From: an uncultured Alphaproteobacteria bacterium
GTDB taxonomy: Bacteria; Pseudomonadota; Alphaproteobacteria; RF32; CAG-239
Direction of reading: 5' to 3'
Length of the DNA: 44,998 nucleotides
Assembly: GCA_949493535.1 (NCBI GenBank)
Contig: CASZWJ010000013.1
Span: forward strand, 1 to 44,998
Part shown: positions 1 to 6,466 of the stretch, piece after piece
How the letters are laid out: every line of letters begins with the position of its first letter
Position numbering within the stretch: position 1 is the first letter of the stretch
Program-made: the position numbers and the translations under genes
The notes under the pieces: model-generated
The model's database searches: none
Told to the model about the DNA's origin: nothing
Seen by the model: only the letters and a program-made list of their open reading frames with translations

Positions 1-265
1 GTTCGCTCTGGCTCATAGGCTTTGCTTAAAAGCAAGCGCCAACTCGCTGCGGTCAATCGATTTGTAACGGCGGCTTCCCTTCGTTGCCTCTCGTTCGCCG
101 CCTAACAAATTCTCCCCTGTCGTGAAAAACATCTCCTCTGGAGATATTTTTTGCCTCCAGCCCTTCAGCTCCACCATTTTACTTATATTCACTGCAAGGA
201 TCGAACCAAGGTTCGCTCTGGCTCATAGGCTTTGCTTAAAAGCAAGCGCCAACTCGCTGCGGTCA
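1..265. repeat. tRNA-associated hairpin-rich repeat, tandem unit of 210 bp (copy A)
   Basis: Bases 1-55 recur exactly at 211-265, so the unit is 210 bp. Inside the unit lie two hairpins (around 60-112, with ATTTGTAACGGCGGC facing GCCGCCTAACAAAT, and around 128-147) and, at 162-176, a stretch ending CTTCAGCTCCACCA that looks like the 3' end of a tRNA with its CCA. The border at 199-207 (GATCGAACC) is the complement of a tRNA T-loop. A diverged copy of the same repeat lies behind tRNA-Arg and is split by the prophage (2152-2187 and 36754-36893). The tRNA that donated the 3' end would lie left of the window. No protein is expected here. Confidence 0.75.
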
Positions 266-284
266 GTCCGTCTTAACATTATAA

Positions 285-316
285 AAAAAAGCCCCTTAAC
301 ACAGGGGCTTTTTTAG
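285..316. terminator. bidirectional rho-independent terminator
   Basis: AAGCCCCT and AGGGGCTT form a GC-rich stem with a short loop (TAACAC). The stem is flanked by an A run on the left and a T run on the right, so it can work in both directions. On the minus strand it lies just downstream of the small gene ending at 323. Confidence 0.85.
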
Positions 317-322
317 TAAATT

Positions 323-562
323 TTATTTCGGCGGCGCTATTATATATTTGCCATCGACCCGCCTTTCTATATAGACAGGGGATTGCGGATCTTTTTCTAA
401 AATTTCCAAGATGTTTCCTTCAATAACAATGTTATTTTTTGCCAACTCGGCTTTTAAGTCAAATTTTTCTTCTGCCGGCGTTAGCTCATCAGCATCTTTT
501 ACGACAATACCGCGCATTGCCGCCAATTTAAGAGCTCTTTCTTTATCCGTTACTGCTGTCAT
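323..562 (-). CDS. small conserved-looking hypothetical protein (79 aa)
   Basis: I do not recognise this 79-residue protein. It is acidic and soluble, with no signal peptide or membrane segment. The first half looks helical (charged, Ala/Leu-rich), and the C-terminal third (VYIERRVDGKYIIAPPK) looks like short beta strands. The ATG is preceded by AAGGAA at good spacing, and a strong terminator follows the stop, so it is probably a real single-gene transcript. The terminator of the upstream lipoprotein gene (631-664) separates the two genes. Host chromosome, outside the prophage. Confidence 0.6.
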   Translation of the reverse strand: MTAVTDKERALKLAAMRGIVVKDADELTPAEEKFDLKAELAKNNIVIEGNILEILEKDPQSPVYIERRVDGKYIIAPPK

Positions 563-630
563 TATTCTCTTATTTCCTTCTTTTGCCGTAATATTATTTT
601 TATAAACTGATTATATATTTATTTCAAATA

Positions 631-664
631 AAAATTGCCCGCTTTTAGAAAAGGGGCAATTTTA
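631..664 (-). terminator. terminator of the lipoprotein gene
   Basis: AAAATTGCCC (631-640) pairs with GGGCAATTTT (654-663). Read on the minus strand the stem is followed by TTTTTATTT. It lies just after the stop of the gene at 682-1788. Confidence 0.75.
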
Positions 665-681
665 AAATTTGTAAATATAAA

Positions 682-1788
682 TTATTTCACAAAAATTTGA
701 ACTTCGGCACCATTAACGCCGGAACTGGTTTTTGAACTGAGGCTGATACGCTCAGCACCAACACCCATATCAATCATATCCTGAAAAATTTGAGAGGCAT
801 TATTCTGTGCGGAATTTTTAGCTAAAGCATTGCCATTTGCCGGAGACACGGCAACAACTTCAAACATAACGCCGGGCTTTTTTTCAATTGCGCGGCTGAC
901 AGCCTGTTTCAAACCGTCATGATATTTGACATCCGTTTTATTAAACTTGGCTGTAAACAACGGAGAACCGGAAGCGGCTGATCTTTTAGCAAATGACGCA
1001 GGCGCGTTATAAGAAATGCCTGTAGACAACGGCACATTGTTTACACCATAGCTGCCGGCTCTGATTGCACTGTTCAAATCAACAATATAATTGCGAGCAG
1101 TTTCAATATATTGCTGCTGACGTGCCGCATCAGAATTAATCTCTTGCAGCAGGCTGCCGATCAGAATAGATGTCTGGTTGGTTTCATTTTCCAAAATGCG
1201 CAATTGGCGATGATCTTCATCGACTGCGCCGGAAACGCTATAAGCCGCGCGGATAGAATCCAGCAGATAATTTGTCATTGCCGCATCAGAAGAAACACGA
1301 GTGGCCAATTGGTTTAAGGCAATCGTATTTGCATTCATAACCTGAATATTATTCTGCGCACCCTGAAGCATATTGAACATCTGCGGGTTGCCGGGGGTGG
1401 TCCCGACTTGCAGCTTAGCTTCAATCGTGCCGATTAATTTATGATATTGCAAGGCATTGTTGATGACCGAACCGCGAATTTTCTGAAGGTCTTCGTTATG
1501 TTTGCGAATAGCTGTTTGCAATTGAGCCAATTCGCTGCGGAAAGAAACAACCTTCTGACCGACGAAAGTGCCTGTGTTTCCACCCTGAGAAATTTCCAAC
1601 GGTTTGAAATTGGTGTTTCCGAGTTCAGGGATATTGGCATTTTTGCCGTTACTGTCAGAAACGGCTATTTCTTGAGAAGAATCCATGCCGACCAAAGAAG
1701 GGAATAATGCGTCCGAGGAATATGTGCATCCGCTGAATGCAAATATTGACAGGGAAGCCAGCGACAATCTGATTGCAATATTTTTCAT
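682..1788 (-). CDS. outer-membrane lipoprotein with OmpA-like C-terminus
   Basis: 368 residues. The N-terminus is a lipoprotein signal peptide (MKNIAIRLSLASLSIFAFSGC), with the lipobox Cys at about residue 21. The middle (about 75-240) is long, helical and Gln/Asn-rich, probably coiled coil. The last about 80 residues (FEVVAVSPANG, then alternating AQ..A..I, a GVGAERISLSS segment, and a final V-I-V strand) follow the pattern of an OmpA-like domain, which usually binds peptidoglycan. I infer an envelope-anchoring lipoprotein. The exact family is not identified, and the OmpA match is from pattern only. Single gene with its own terminator. Confidence 0.7.
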   Translation of the reverse strand: MKNIAIRLSLASLSIFAFSGCTYSSDALFPSLVGMDSSQEIAVSDSNGKNANIPELGNTNFKPLEISQGGNTGTFVGQKVVSFRSELAQLQTAIRKHNEDLQKIRGSVINNALQYHKLIGTIEAKLQVGTTPGNPQMFNMLQGAQNNIQVMNANTIALNQLATRVSSDAAMTNYLLDSIRAAYSVSGAVDEDHRQLRILENETNQTSILIGSLLQEINSDAARQQQYIETARNYIVDLNSAIRAGSYGVNNVPLSTGISYNAPASFAKRSAASGSPLFTAKFNKTDVKYHDGLKQAVSRAIEKKPGVMFEVVAVSPANGNALAKNSAQNNASQIFQDMIDMGVGAERISLSSKTSSGVNGAEVQIFVK

Positions 1789-1972
1789 CTAACAAAGTAC
1801 CTTTTGTGAAATTGTTTACAACTTGTTTTTTTATACCTTTATTATTGTTTGTAAAGAAAATTATATAAAAAAACAAGCCATAAATTCGGCTTATAACATA
1901 AATATATTTATTGGTTGAGAGCAGAATATGGAAAATAGATTAAAATTCTTTTAAATTTATTGAATTTTTTAC

Positions 1973-2001
1973 TTGCAAAAAAAAATTATTCGCTGTATTA
2001 A
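1973..2001 (+). promoter_or_regulatory. sigma70-type promoter of tRNA-Arg
   Basis: TTGCAA (1973-1978) and TATTAA (1996-2001) are separated by 17 bp. The predicted start, near 2008, is about 17 bases before the mature tRNA. Confidence 0.6.
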
Positions 2002-2024
2002 AGCTTTTGTTGTCAGTTAATTAT

Positions 2025-2101
2025 GCGCCCGTAGCTCAATTGGATAGAGCATCTGACTACGGATCAGAAGGTTGTAAGTTCGAATCCTGCCGGGCGCGCC
2101 A
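2025..2101 (+). tRNA. tRNA-Arg (anticodon ACG)
   Basis: The 77-nt cloverleaf can be folded by eye. Acceptor stem is GCGCCCG with CGGGCGC, followed by discriminator G and an encoded CCA (2099-2101). The D arm is GCTC/GAGC. The anticodon stem is TCTGA/TCAGA with loop CTACGGA, giving ACG, which reads CGN arginine codons. The T arm has loop TTCGAAT. The T stem (GTAAG against CCTGC) contains one A-C mismatch. The last 16 nt plus the downstream terminator recur at 36894-36949. The prophage lies 86 bp downstream. Confidence 0.95.
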
Positions 2102-2141
2102 GTTTTTAGAAGCCCTTGAGTTTTCAAGGGCTTTTTTTGTT
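2086..2141 (+). repeat. 56-bp direct repeat: tRNA 3' end plus terminator (original)
   Basis: From CCTGCCGGGCGCGCCA through the terminator, this segment is repeated at 36894-36949 with one mismatch (C2113 to T36921). With the prophage and one target duplication removed, the two copies lie 237 bp apart, so the duplication predates the prophage. Confidence 0.9.
2111..2139 (+). terminator. terminator of tRNA-Arg
   Basis: AGCCCTTGA (2111-2119) pairs with TCAAGGGCT (2124-2132), followed by a T run. Confidence 0.85.
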
Positions 2142-2182
2142 ATCCGGCAGTATTCGAACCAAGGTTCTTTCTGGCTCATAAG

Positions 2183-2187
2183 CTCTG
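2183..2187. repeat. prophage target-site duplication, left copy (CTCTG)
   Basis: CTCTG directly abuts the phage end and is repeated exactly at 36754-36758. Five bp is the duplication length made by Mu-type transposition. Confidence 0.9.
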
Positions 2188-2254
2188 TGTAGCACGCCGC
2201 GGGATTTTAGACTGTTTTTCTTTCGTTTTTAGACTTTTGCGCTTTTTTTTAGAC
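2188..2254 (+). promoter_or_regulatory. prophage right end: transposase-binding sites R1-R3
   Basis: Tip TGTAG at 2188, then TTTTAGAC (2205-2212), TTTTTAGAC (2226-2234) and TTTTTAGAC (2246-2254). The sites are spaced 22 and 20 bp, all in the same orientation. MuA binds adjacent 22-bp sites at the right end of Mu. A further pair of direct repeats, TCTTTCATAYCTTTTAAA, lies at about 2284 and 2335. Site roles are inferred by analogy with Mu. Confidence 0.75.
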
Positions 2255-2389
2255 CAATTTTTTATAAAAAACACTCCTTTCGCTTCTTTCATATCTTTTA
2301 AATACGCTGTATTTAAACCCGCTCTTTTATAGACTCTTTCATACCTTTTAAAATGCCAGTGATTAAATATATATTTGTCTGAGGTATAT

Positions 2390-2689
2390 ATGAGCACTAT
2401 ATATTATATAAAATTGGCGGCAAATTTGACGAATCGCAAAATTAGCTATCATGCGCATTGGAACGGCAAAGAGTTTCGAGCGTCCGGCGAGCCTTGGGCG
2501 GTGATTGATAATGCCGAACGGGCAAAGGCTGAATTTCAGCGGGTTTTGACAACACTCAAGCCGGAATACTGGTCGGGCTGTTATCAAGTCGGCTTATACG
2601 CCGAAGTTTGGCAAGATGACAAATTGCTTAAGGCTGAATTCATCAAAACCTACCAAACCTCGGCATTTAACGCGTTACAGACGACTTAA
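2390..2689 (+). CDS. unknown phage right-end protein (99 aa)
   Basis: I do not recognise this protein. The start is the ATG at 2390, because GAGG at 2381-2384 precedes it by 5 nt. A TTG 15 bases upstream is less likely. It is soluble and mixed alpha/beta, with many aromatic residues (YYIKLAANL, HAHWNGKEFRASGEPWAVI, YWSGCYQVGLYAEVW) and no signal peptide. It is one of very few phage genes on the plus strand and converges on the adenine methylase gene, overlapping its 3' end by 15 bp. It occupies the right-end cargo position where Mu carries mom/com, so an accessory or anti-restriction role is possible but unproven. Confidence 0.7.
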   Translation: MSTIYYIKLAANLTNRKISYHAHWNGKEFRASGEPWAVIDNAERAKAEFQRVLTTLKPEYWSGCYQVGLYAEVWQDDKLLKAEFIKTYQTSAFNALQTT

Positions 2690-3514
2690 ATCGACATTAC
2701 TGATTAACAGCTCGTTGGCCTTTTTGCCGGGCTGGAGGCCGGTTGTATAGGTCGTTTGCACCTCCTTAATGTAAAAAGCCTTAAAGATACAGCGGATTTC
2801 CGGGACATCGTTTATTGACATGATAAACTTGCCTTTAATCCTTTTCAGCAGTTTGGCCAGCTCGTCAAAGTCGTTTTTGCTGAATACTCCCCTGCCATAG
2901 TCGTTTTCGCAGTTCCAGTATGGCGGGTCGAGGTAAAACAGCGTGTCCGAACGGTCGTAGCGAGTTATGAAATCCTGATACGGCAAGCATTCAATATAAA
3001 CGCCGGCAAGTCTTTGGTGCAAATCTTGAATTTGCGGGATGAGTTTTTCCGGAACAAATCTTCCGGTTCTGCCCAAATCTAACCCAAAGGCTTGATGCTG
3101 TGTGTTTCCTCCGAAAGCGTTTTTCTGAATATATAAGTATCGTACGGCTCGTTCTAACTCGGTTAAGAGCAGCGGCGGGGTTGCCAGCATTTGCTTGAAC
3201 TCCATCCGGCTGCAAACCTTAAATTTGAGCATATCAGCCAAATAATTAGGGAATTTTTCAACCATGCGGAACATATTGATAATTTCGCTATTAATGTCAT
3301 TGATTGCCTCACATTTTGGCTTTTGTTTTCGCCTGAAGAAAACGCCACCCATTCCCATAAACGGCTCACAATATATATTGTGCGGGATTTTTTCAATAAT
3401 AGGAACAATGGTCTTGGCTAGTAACCTTTTGCCTCCAAGGTACGGAGCAATCGGATTAAGCGGTTTAACCGATTCAAAATTAATAATATCTTTTTTTGTT
3501 GACTCTGTTCTCAT
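2675..3514 (-). CDS. DNA N6-adenine methyltransferase, Dam/D12 class
   Basis: 279 residues, the usual size for the family. Visible motifs are PYLGGK (24-29), the AdoMet-binding EPFMGMGG (50-57) and the catalytic DPPY (196-199), in the order of alpha-class Dam methylases. It should transfer a methyl group from AdoMet to adenine N6 at a short recognition site. Location at the extreme right end, where Mu encodes the Mom modification, suggests it protects packaged phage DNA from host restriction. AAGGAAG precedes the ATG. Recognition sequence cannot be read from the gene. It has its own upstream leader, separated from the tail-fibre genes by a structured region. Confidence 0.93.
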   Translation of the reverse strand: MRTESTKKDIINFESVKPLNPIAPYLGGKRLLAKTIVPIIEKIPHNIYCEPFMGMGGVFFRRKQKPKCEAINDINSEIINMFRMVEKFPNYLADMLKFKVCSRMEFKQMLATPPLLLTELERAVRYLYIQKNAFGGNTQHQAFGLDLGRTGRFVPEKLIPQIQDLHQRLAGVYIECLPYQDFITRYDRSDTLFYLDPPYWNCENDYGRGVFSKNDFDELAKLLKRIKGKFIMSINDVPEIRCIFKAFYIKEVQTTYTTGLQPGKKANELLISNVDLSRL

Positions 3515-3567
3515 TTTGTTCTACTTCCTTTCTACATTTTAATTAAAGTGTTAAAGAGTAGGAAGCC

Positions 3568-3647
3568 AGCCTCGAGAGGCTTTCTCTGGGAGAATCGTGA
3601 GTTCTTCCGGCGGAGTGCGGCAACACTCCGTCCTTTATTTATTTTTT
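3568..3647 (+). terminator. three stacked hairpins ending in a plus-strand terminator
   Basis: AGCCTC/GAGGCT (3568-3581), GGGAGAA/TTCTTCC (3588-3608) and CGGAGTG/CACTCCG (3611-3630) follow one another. The last stem is followed by a T-rich run (3631-3647) on the plus strand only. It lies between the adenine methylase leader and the end of the fibre genes, in a region with no gene. It may be a terminator for plus-strand transcription from the 2390 gene or the end of a small RNA; I found no convincing promoter. Confidence 0.5.
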
Positions 3648-4199
3648 GCGCTTATACTTAATAATAGCACCGCCGGATTCCCCGCTTGAAGTTCCACCAC
3701 CATACGATGATACTGCTGGGCCGCCGCGTCCCCAGCCTGTGGTCGAAACAGATGCACCGGTCGACCAGTGCCCGCCTTGACGTCCGTTTGAAGCAACTCT
3801 GATTTCGATGACCTGACAATCAGGGCTAATTGTTAATGTGCCTGGGGCTCCTGAGCGACTGGCACCGCCGCCTGCGGTAATAAGTTGGACACCGTCTTTT
3901 AACAACACCGTGGCCGTACCGTTGCCGTGGCTGGCTTGACCGACGCGGGCGACATAATCGCCTTTGGCTAAGAAAACCTCGCCCTCAAAAGCTGCTCCCG
4001 AGCTTCCGGCAGGTGCGCTGAAATAATCGCCATATCCACCGCCACCGGCTCCGACCAACACAAAGTCAAAAACACCGCCAACATTCAGGCTAAACGGATA
4101 ATCTCCCGGGGTTTGCGTATTTAGCAGCACAAAGTCTTCATCAAATTGGGCTTTGACACTGCCGCCCATCGGGTTGAATGCTGTGCGAATTCCCATCAT
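3639..4199 (-). CDS. glycine-rich tail-fibre/adhesin-like protein
   Basis: 186 residues, very rich in Gly (VLVGAGGGGYGDYF, ITAGGGASRSGAPG, GGTSSGESGG). This composition is common in phage tail-fibre tips and glycine-rich receptor-binding proteins. Its first about 60 residues (MGIRTAFNPMGGSVKAQFDE) resemble the start of the preceding, longer protein (MTIRTTLMPMAKKGEAYEDG), so the pair look like paralogues or a split fibre. The start overlaps the upstream stop by 4 bp (ATGA), implying coupled translation. If the G10 tract in the upstream gene shifts frame, this coupling would be lost. Confidence 0.65.
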   Translation of the reverse strand: MMGIRTAFNPMGGSVKAQFDEDFVLLNTQTPGDYPFSLNVGGVFDFVLVGAGGGGYGDYFSAPAGSSGAAFEGEVFLAKGDYVARVGQASHGNGTATVLLKDGVQLITAGGGASRSGAPGTLTISPDCQVIEIRVASNGRQGGHWSTGASVSTTGWGRGGPAVSSYGGGTSSGESGGAIIKYKRKK

Positions 4200-5509
4200 G
4201 CACCCGCCTTTTGGCCGGAGCAGCCTTTATAATAATAGTCTGAATTCTTAATGTTTGGGATTTGGTTTAGCTCGTCAGAGCGTTCCCCCCCCCCTAGGTT
4301 TCCGCGGGTTTCAGCCATTTCACCCCCTGTCGAAAATTGATATTCGACAAAATCATAATCTTGAACGGTTGCTGCTTTTTTCTCTGAAGCCTCAAAATCA
4401 ACGCCGTTGAAAAAGACCCGAGGGTGGCCTGAATAATAATTGGCGGAACCAACATATATTCTGTAATACTTATGATAACCGCTGTCGGCAATCTCAGCGA
4501 CAAGCGTTTGGGCGGGTTTTGTTGCGTTTCCTGACCAAACATCTGTCCAAGCTGCGTTGTCGTCACTTACCTGAATCTTCCAAGACGTGATGTAATAGTT
4601 GTTCTGCTCTGATGTGTTTTTAATCTGTCCGAGCCTGAGCTTGGTAACTTTCAGCGGCACCGGATTATAGAAACTGAGCCATTGCGGGGCAGCATTAGAA
4701 TATGTATCAATTCCGCCTGACCAATCGGAGCCGTTATTAAAACATTGATAGGCACTGTCTTTGGGCGTGCTGCAGGCAACGGCAAAAGTCTCGCCGCCCA
4801 TAATGCCATTATCCGCCAGCTGTGGCTGTAACCATCTAGCGTGTCTATAGTATTTTTTAGTTACTTTTACAAAAACCAGTTTCACATAACCGGGATTGCC
4901 TGCAGTCGCAGCAGAGGCGCCGCCGGCTTGCGTGGCGCTTCCGCCTTTACCGTGGGTTGTTCCGGATAACACGCTGGCACCGCCGGGCCCGGTCGATGTT
5001 CCGCCGGAGCGGCCTCGTTCGTTCATCACGACCTCAATCTTTTCAAAATTGGCGTTATCCGCCGCAAAAGAACAGGCTTCCGGCTGGGTGGCTGCCGCTG
5101 CGGCATTCGGCCACCAGACATGGCCGCCATTGCCTCCCGGCGCGTTAATCAACGGCGTCTCATTCAGAGATATGGATGAATTTTCCCCCGTTCCTCCCCA
5201 GCAGTTATAATCAACACCACCATTTTTAACGCCGCCTTCGCCGACTTTAATCGTGTAGGTAATACTAGCTTTCAGCCAGATTCTGACAATACAGCCAGAA
5301 CCGGAAGAACCTGGGGCAGCAGACGAGCGGTTGCTTGAACTGTTATAAGCACCGCCGGCACCAGCTGCGATAACAGTTGCCTCGCAATAGCAGTTTGTTT
5401 TGGGCGTTACGGTATAAGTGCCGGGTGTGTTGCTTTCAAAAAACAGCTCGCCGTCTTCGTACGCTTCGCCTTTCTTAGCCATCGGCATTAAGGTTGTTCT
5501 AATCGTCAT
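4196..5509 (-). CDS. tail fibre with glycine-rich and discoidin-like regions
   Basis: 437 residues from the ATG at 5509 (GGAG 7 nt upstream; it overlaps the Rz1 stop as ATGA). The N-terminal half is Gly/Ala/Ser-rich (ATVIAAGAGGAYNSSSNRSS). The region from about 240 to 370 (AVACSTPKDSAYQCFNNGSD, WSGNATKPAQTLV, YYRIYVGSANYYSGHPRVFF) resembles an F5/8-type (discoidin) carbohydrate-binding fold. Both features suit receptor recognition. Near the C-terminus the codons CTA GGG GGG GGG GAA contain ten consecutive Gs. Loss or gain of one G gives an early stop. Family assignment rests on composition and pattern. Confidence 0.7.
   Translation of the reverse strand: MTIRTTLMPMAKKGEAYEDGELFFESNTPGTYTVTPKTNCYCEATVIAAGAGGAYNSSSNRSSAAPGSSGSGCIVRIWLKASITYTIKVGEGGVKNGGVDYNCWGGTGENSSISLNETPLINAPGGNGGHVWWPNAAAAATQPEACSFAADNANFEKIEVVMNERGRSGGTSTGPGGASVLSGTTHGKGGSATQAGGASAATAGNPGYVKLVFVKVTKKYYRHARWLQPQLADNGIMGGETFAVACSTPKDSAYQCFNNGSDWSGGIDTYSNAAPQWLSFYNPVPLKVTKLRLGQIKNTSEQNNYYITSWKIQVSDDNAAWTDVWSGNATKPAQTLVAEIADSGYHKYYRIYVGSANYYSGHPRVFFNGVDFEASEKKAATVQDYDFVEYQFSTGGEMAETRGNLGGGERSDELNQIPNIKNSDYYYKGCSGQKAGA
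4285..4294 (-). repeat. homopolymeric G10 tract inside tail-fibre gene
   Basis: Ten Cs on the plus strand are ten Gs in the coding strand of the tail-fibre gene. In the frame given the gene stays open for 30 more codons. With nine Gs it stops at TAA after five codons, and with eleven it stops at TGA after three. Tracts like this are classic slipped-strand phase-variation sites, but a sequencing or assembly length error is also possible. Confidence 0.8.
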
Positions 5510-5754
5510 TTGTTTTCTCCGGACACAGGGCAAAAAGCGGGCAACTGGCTGAATTTATACAGTCGGTTGAAGTATTCATTGGCGATTCGCCTGTCAGCAG
5601 CCGGCAGACGTTTATAAACGCCACCCATTTCTTTGCCGCCTTTGGGAAAAGGCAGGCAATCAGCTTTAGAGCAAGCCGTTGTCGAACAGCTCAACAATGG
5701 CATCATCATTAATATTAGGCTCAGCCAGAATATTAACCGCACAATTTTTTTCAT
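5506..5754 (-). CDS. Rz1-like outer-membrane spanin lipoprotein
   Basis: 82 residues from the ATG at 5754 (AGGAG upstream), with a hydrophobic signal segment and a lipobox at MPLLSC. The first 89 bp of the gene lie inside the preceding Rz-like gene in another frame, the arrangement typical of Rz/Rz1 spanin pairs. Such lipoproteins join the inner-membrane Rz protein to fuse the two membranes in the last step of lysis. The mature part is not notably proline-rich, so the assignment relies on lipobox plus nested architecture. Confidence 0.6.
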   Translation of the reverse strand: MKKIVRLIFWLSLILMMMPLLSCSTTACSKADCLPFPKGGKEMGGVYKRLPAADRRIANEYFNRLYKFSQLPAFCPVSGENK

Positions 5755-5881
5755 GTCTGACAATCTCCTTTTCCTGAATGACAAATTCAACCTTGGCCTG
5801 CGATTTTCCGAGCTCGTAGCTCATGAAACACATGGTTGCGACGGCGCAAATTCCTAAAATCACCATTGTATTTTTGAACAT
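5666..5881 (-). CDS. Rz-like inner-membrane spanin
   Basis: 71 residues with one N-terminal membrane anchor (TMVILGICAVATMCFMSYELG), then a short charged helical tail (QAKVEFVIQEKEIVRHEK). The small lipoprotein gene starts within it in another frame. This nested pair, at the end of the tail operon, is what one expects for an i-spanin/o-spanin set. It is shorter than lambda Rz, so the periplasmic coiled coil would be minimal. An alternative start is the ATG at 5866, which overlaps the upstream stop. Confidence 0.55.
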   Translation of the reverse strand: MFKNTMVILGICAVATMCFMSYELGKSQAKVEFVIQEKEIVRHEKNCAVNILAEPNINDDAIVELFDNGLL

Positions 5882-6036
5882 AAGCCCCCCACAATCTCAA
5901 TAAACTTTCCGCGAACTGACGGTTCCAACAAAGCCAAACACCAGCCTAAAATTCCAAAAACAAACAACAGAAATTCCAGGCTCTTCATTTTTTCGAGCTG
6001 TTTAAAGACGACCGTTTTTAGACTTTTCTTAGACAT
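5860..6036 (-). CDS. small single-pass membrane protein, possible holin-like
   Basis: 58 residues from the ATG at 6036, which overlaps the preceding stop as ATGTCTAA. A basic N-terminus (MSKKSLKTVVFKQLEKMK) is followed by one membrane segment (LEFLLFVFGILGWCLALLEP). It sits directly before the spanin genes. Small membrane proteins beside spanins are often holins, but one transmembrane segment and no family match leave this open. Its start contains one copy of the recurrent AGTCTAAAAA motif. Confidence 0.6.
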   Translation of the reverse strand: MSKKSLKTVVFKQLEKMKSLEFLLFVFGILGWCLALLEPSVRGKFIEIVGGLCSKIQW

Positions 6037-6451
6037 CTGCTGCCTCCGGCTGCTCTTCCGGCTTTGGATAGCGTGCTTTAACGGCAAGGCAGGCTTGATA
6101 ATAAAAATCAAGCTGGGCTTGACCGTCTGCAATCATAGCCTCGTCTCCGGAGTTGATTTTAACCATCGCGTCTAAATACTCGGCTATGAGCGGATATTCA
6201 GCCGCCCGCTTTTCCGAATAGGTCGGCTCCGGCAATTCGATAAGTTCCCATTTGCGAATAATTGCATCTGATGTTTCGACATAAAAGGCCTTATATTGTT
6301 GCCCATCTGTCGGCATAGGCAGCCCCTCGCTATAAGGTTTATAACCGTCTGCCAGCAGCTTTTGGGTAGCTAAATGATAATTAGACACGGATTCCGTTGA
6401 CAGCGGCGGGAACTTAATTTGATATTTATTAATAAATTTTGCGAATCTCAT
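6029..6451 (-). CDS. tail-fibre assembly/phage tail accessory protein
   Basis: 140 residues, soluble, with no membrane segment. The middle (YKAFYVETSDAIIRKWELIE) and the helical C-terminal half (EKRAAEYPLIAEYLDAMVKI, FYYQACLAVKARYPKPEEQP) resemble small proteins coded just after tail-fibre genes, which include tail-fibre assembly chaperones and XkdW-like proteins. Position after the Mu gp49-like fibre supports that. Exact family uncertain. Confidence 0.5.
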   Translation of the reverse strand: MRFAKFINKYQIKFPPLSTESVSNYHLATQKLLADGYKPYSEGLPMPTDGQQYKAFYVETSDAIIRKWELIELPEPTYSEKRAAEYPLIAEYLDAMVKINSGDEAMIADGQAQLDFYYQACLAVKARYPKPEEQPEAADV

Positions 6452-6466
6452 TTTTTTCTTGTCCTT

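Noticed and set aside
1..310. CRISPR array
   Set aside because: Only two copies of a 55-bp unit 210 bp apart, with hairpins and tRNA-like ends; no regular short repeat-spacer pattern and no cas genes.
2176..2397. 73-residue minus-strand open frame at the right end
   Set aside because: It crosses the phage-host junction and lies over the transposase sites; lysine-rich composition comes from AT-rich repeats.
4896..5210. Plus-strand frames opposite the tail fibre
   Set aside because: Pro/Ala-rich translation is the complement of Gly-rich fibre codons.
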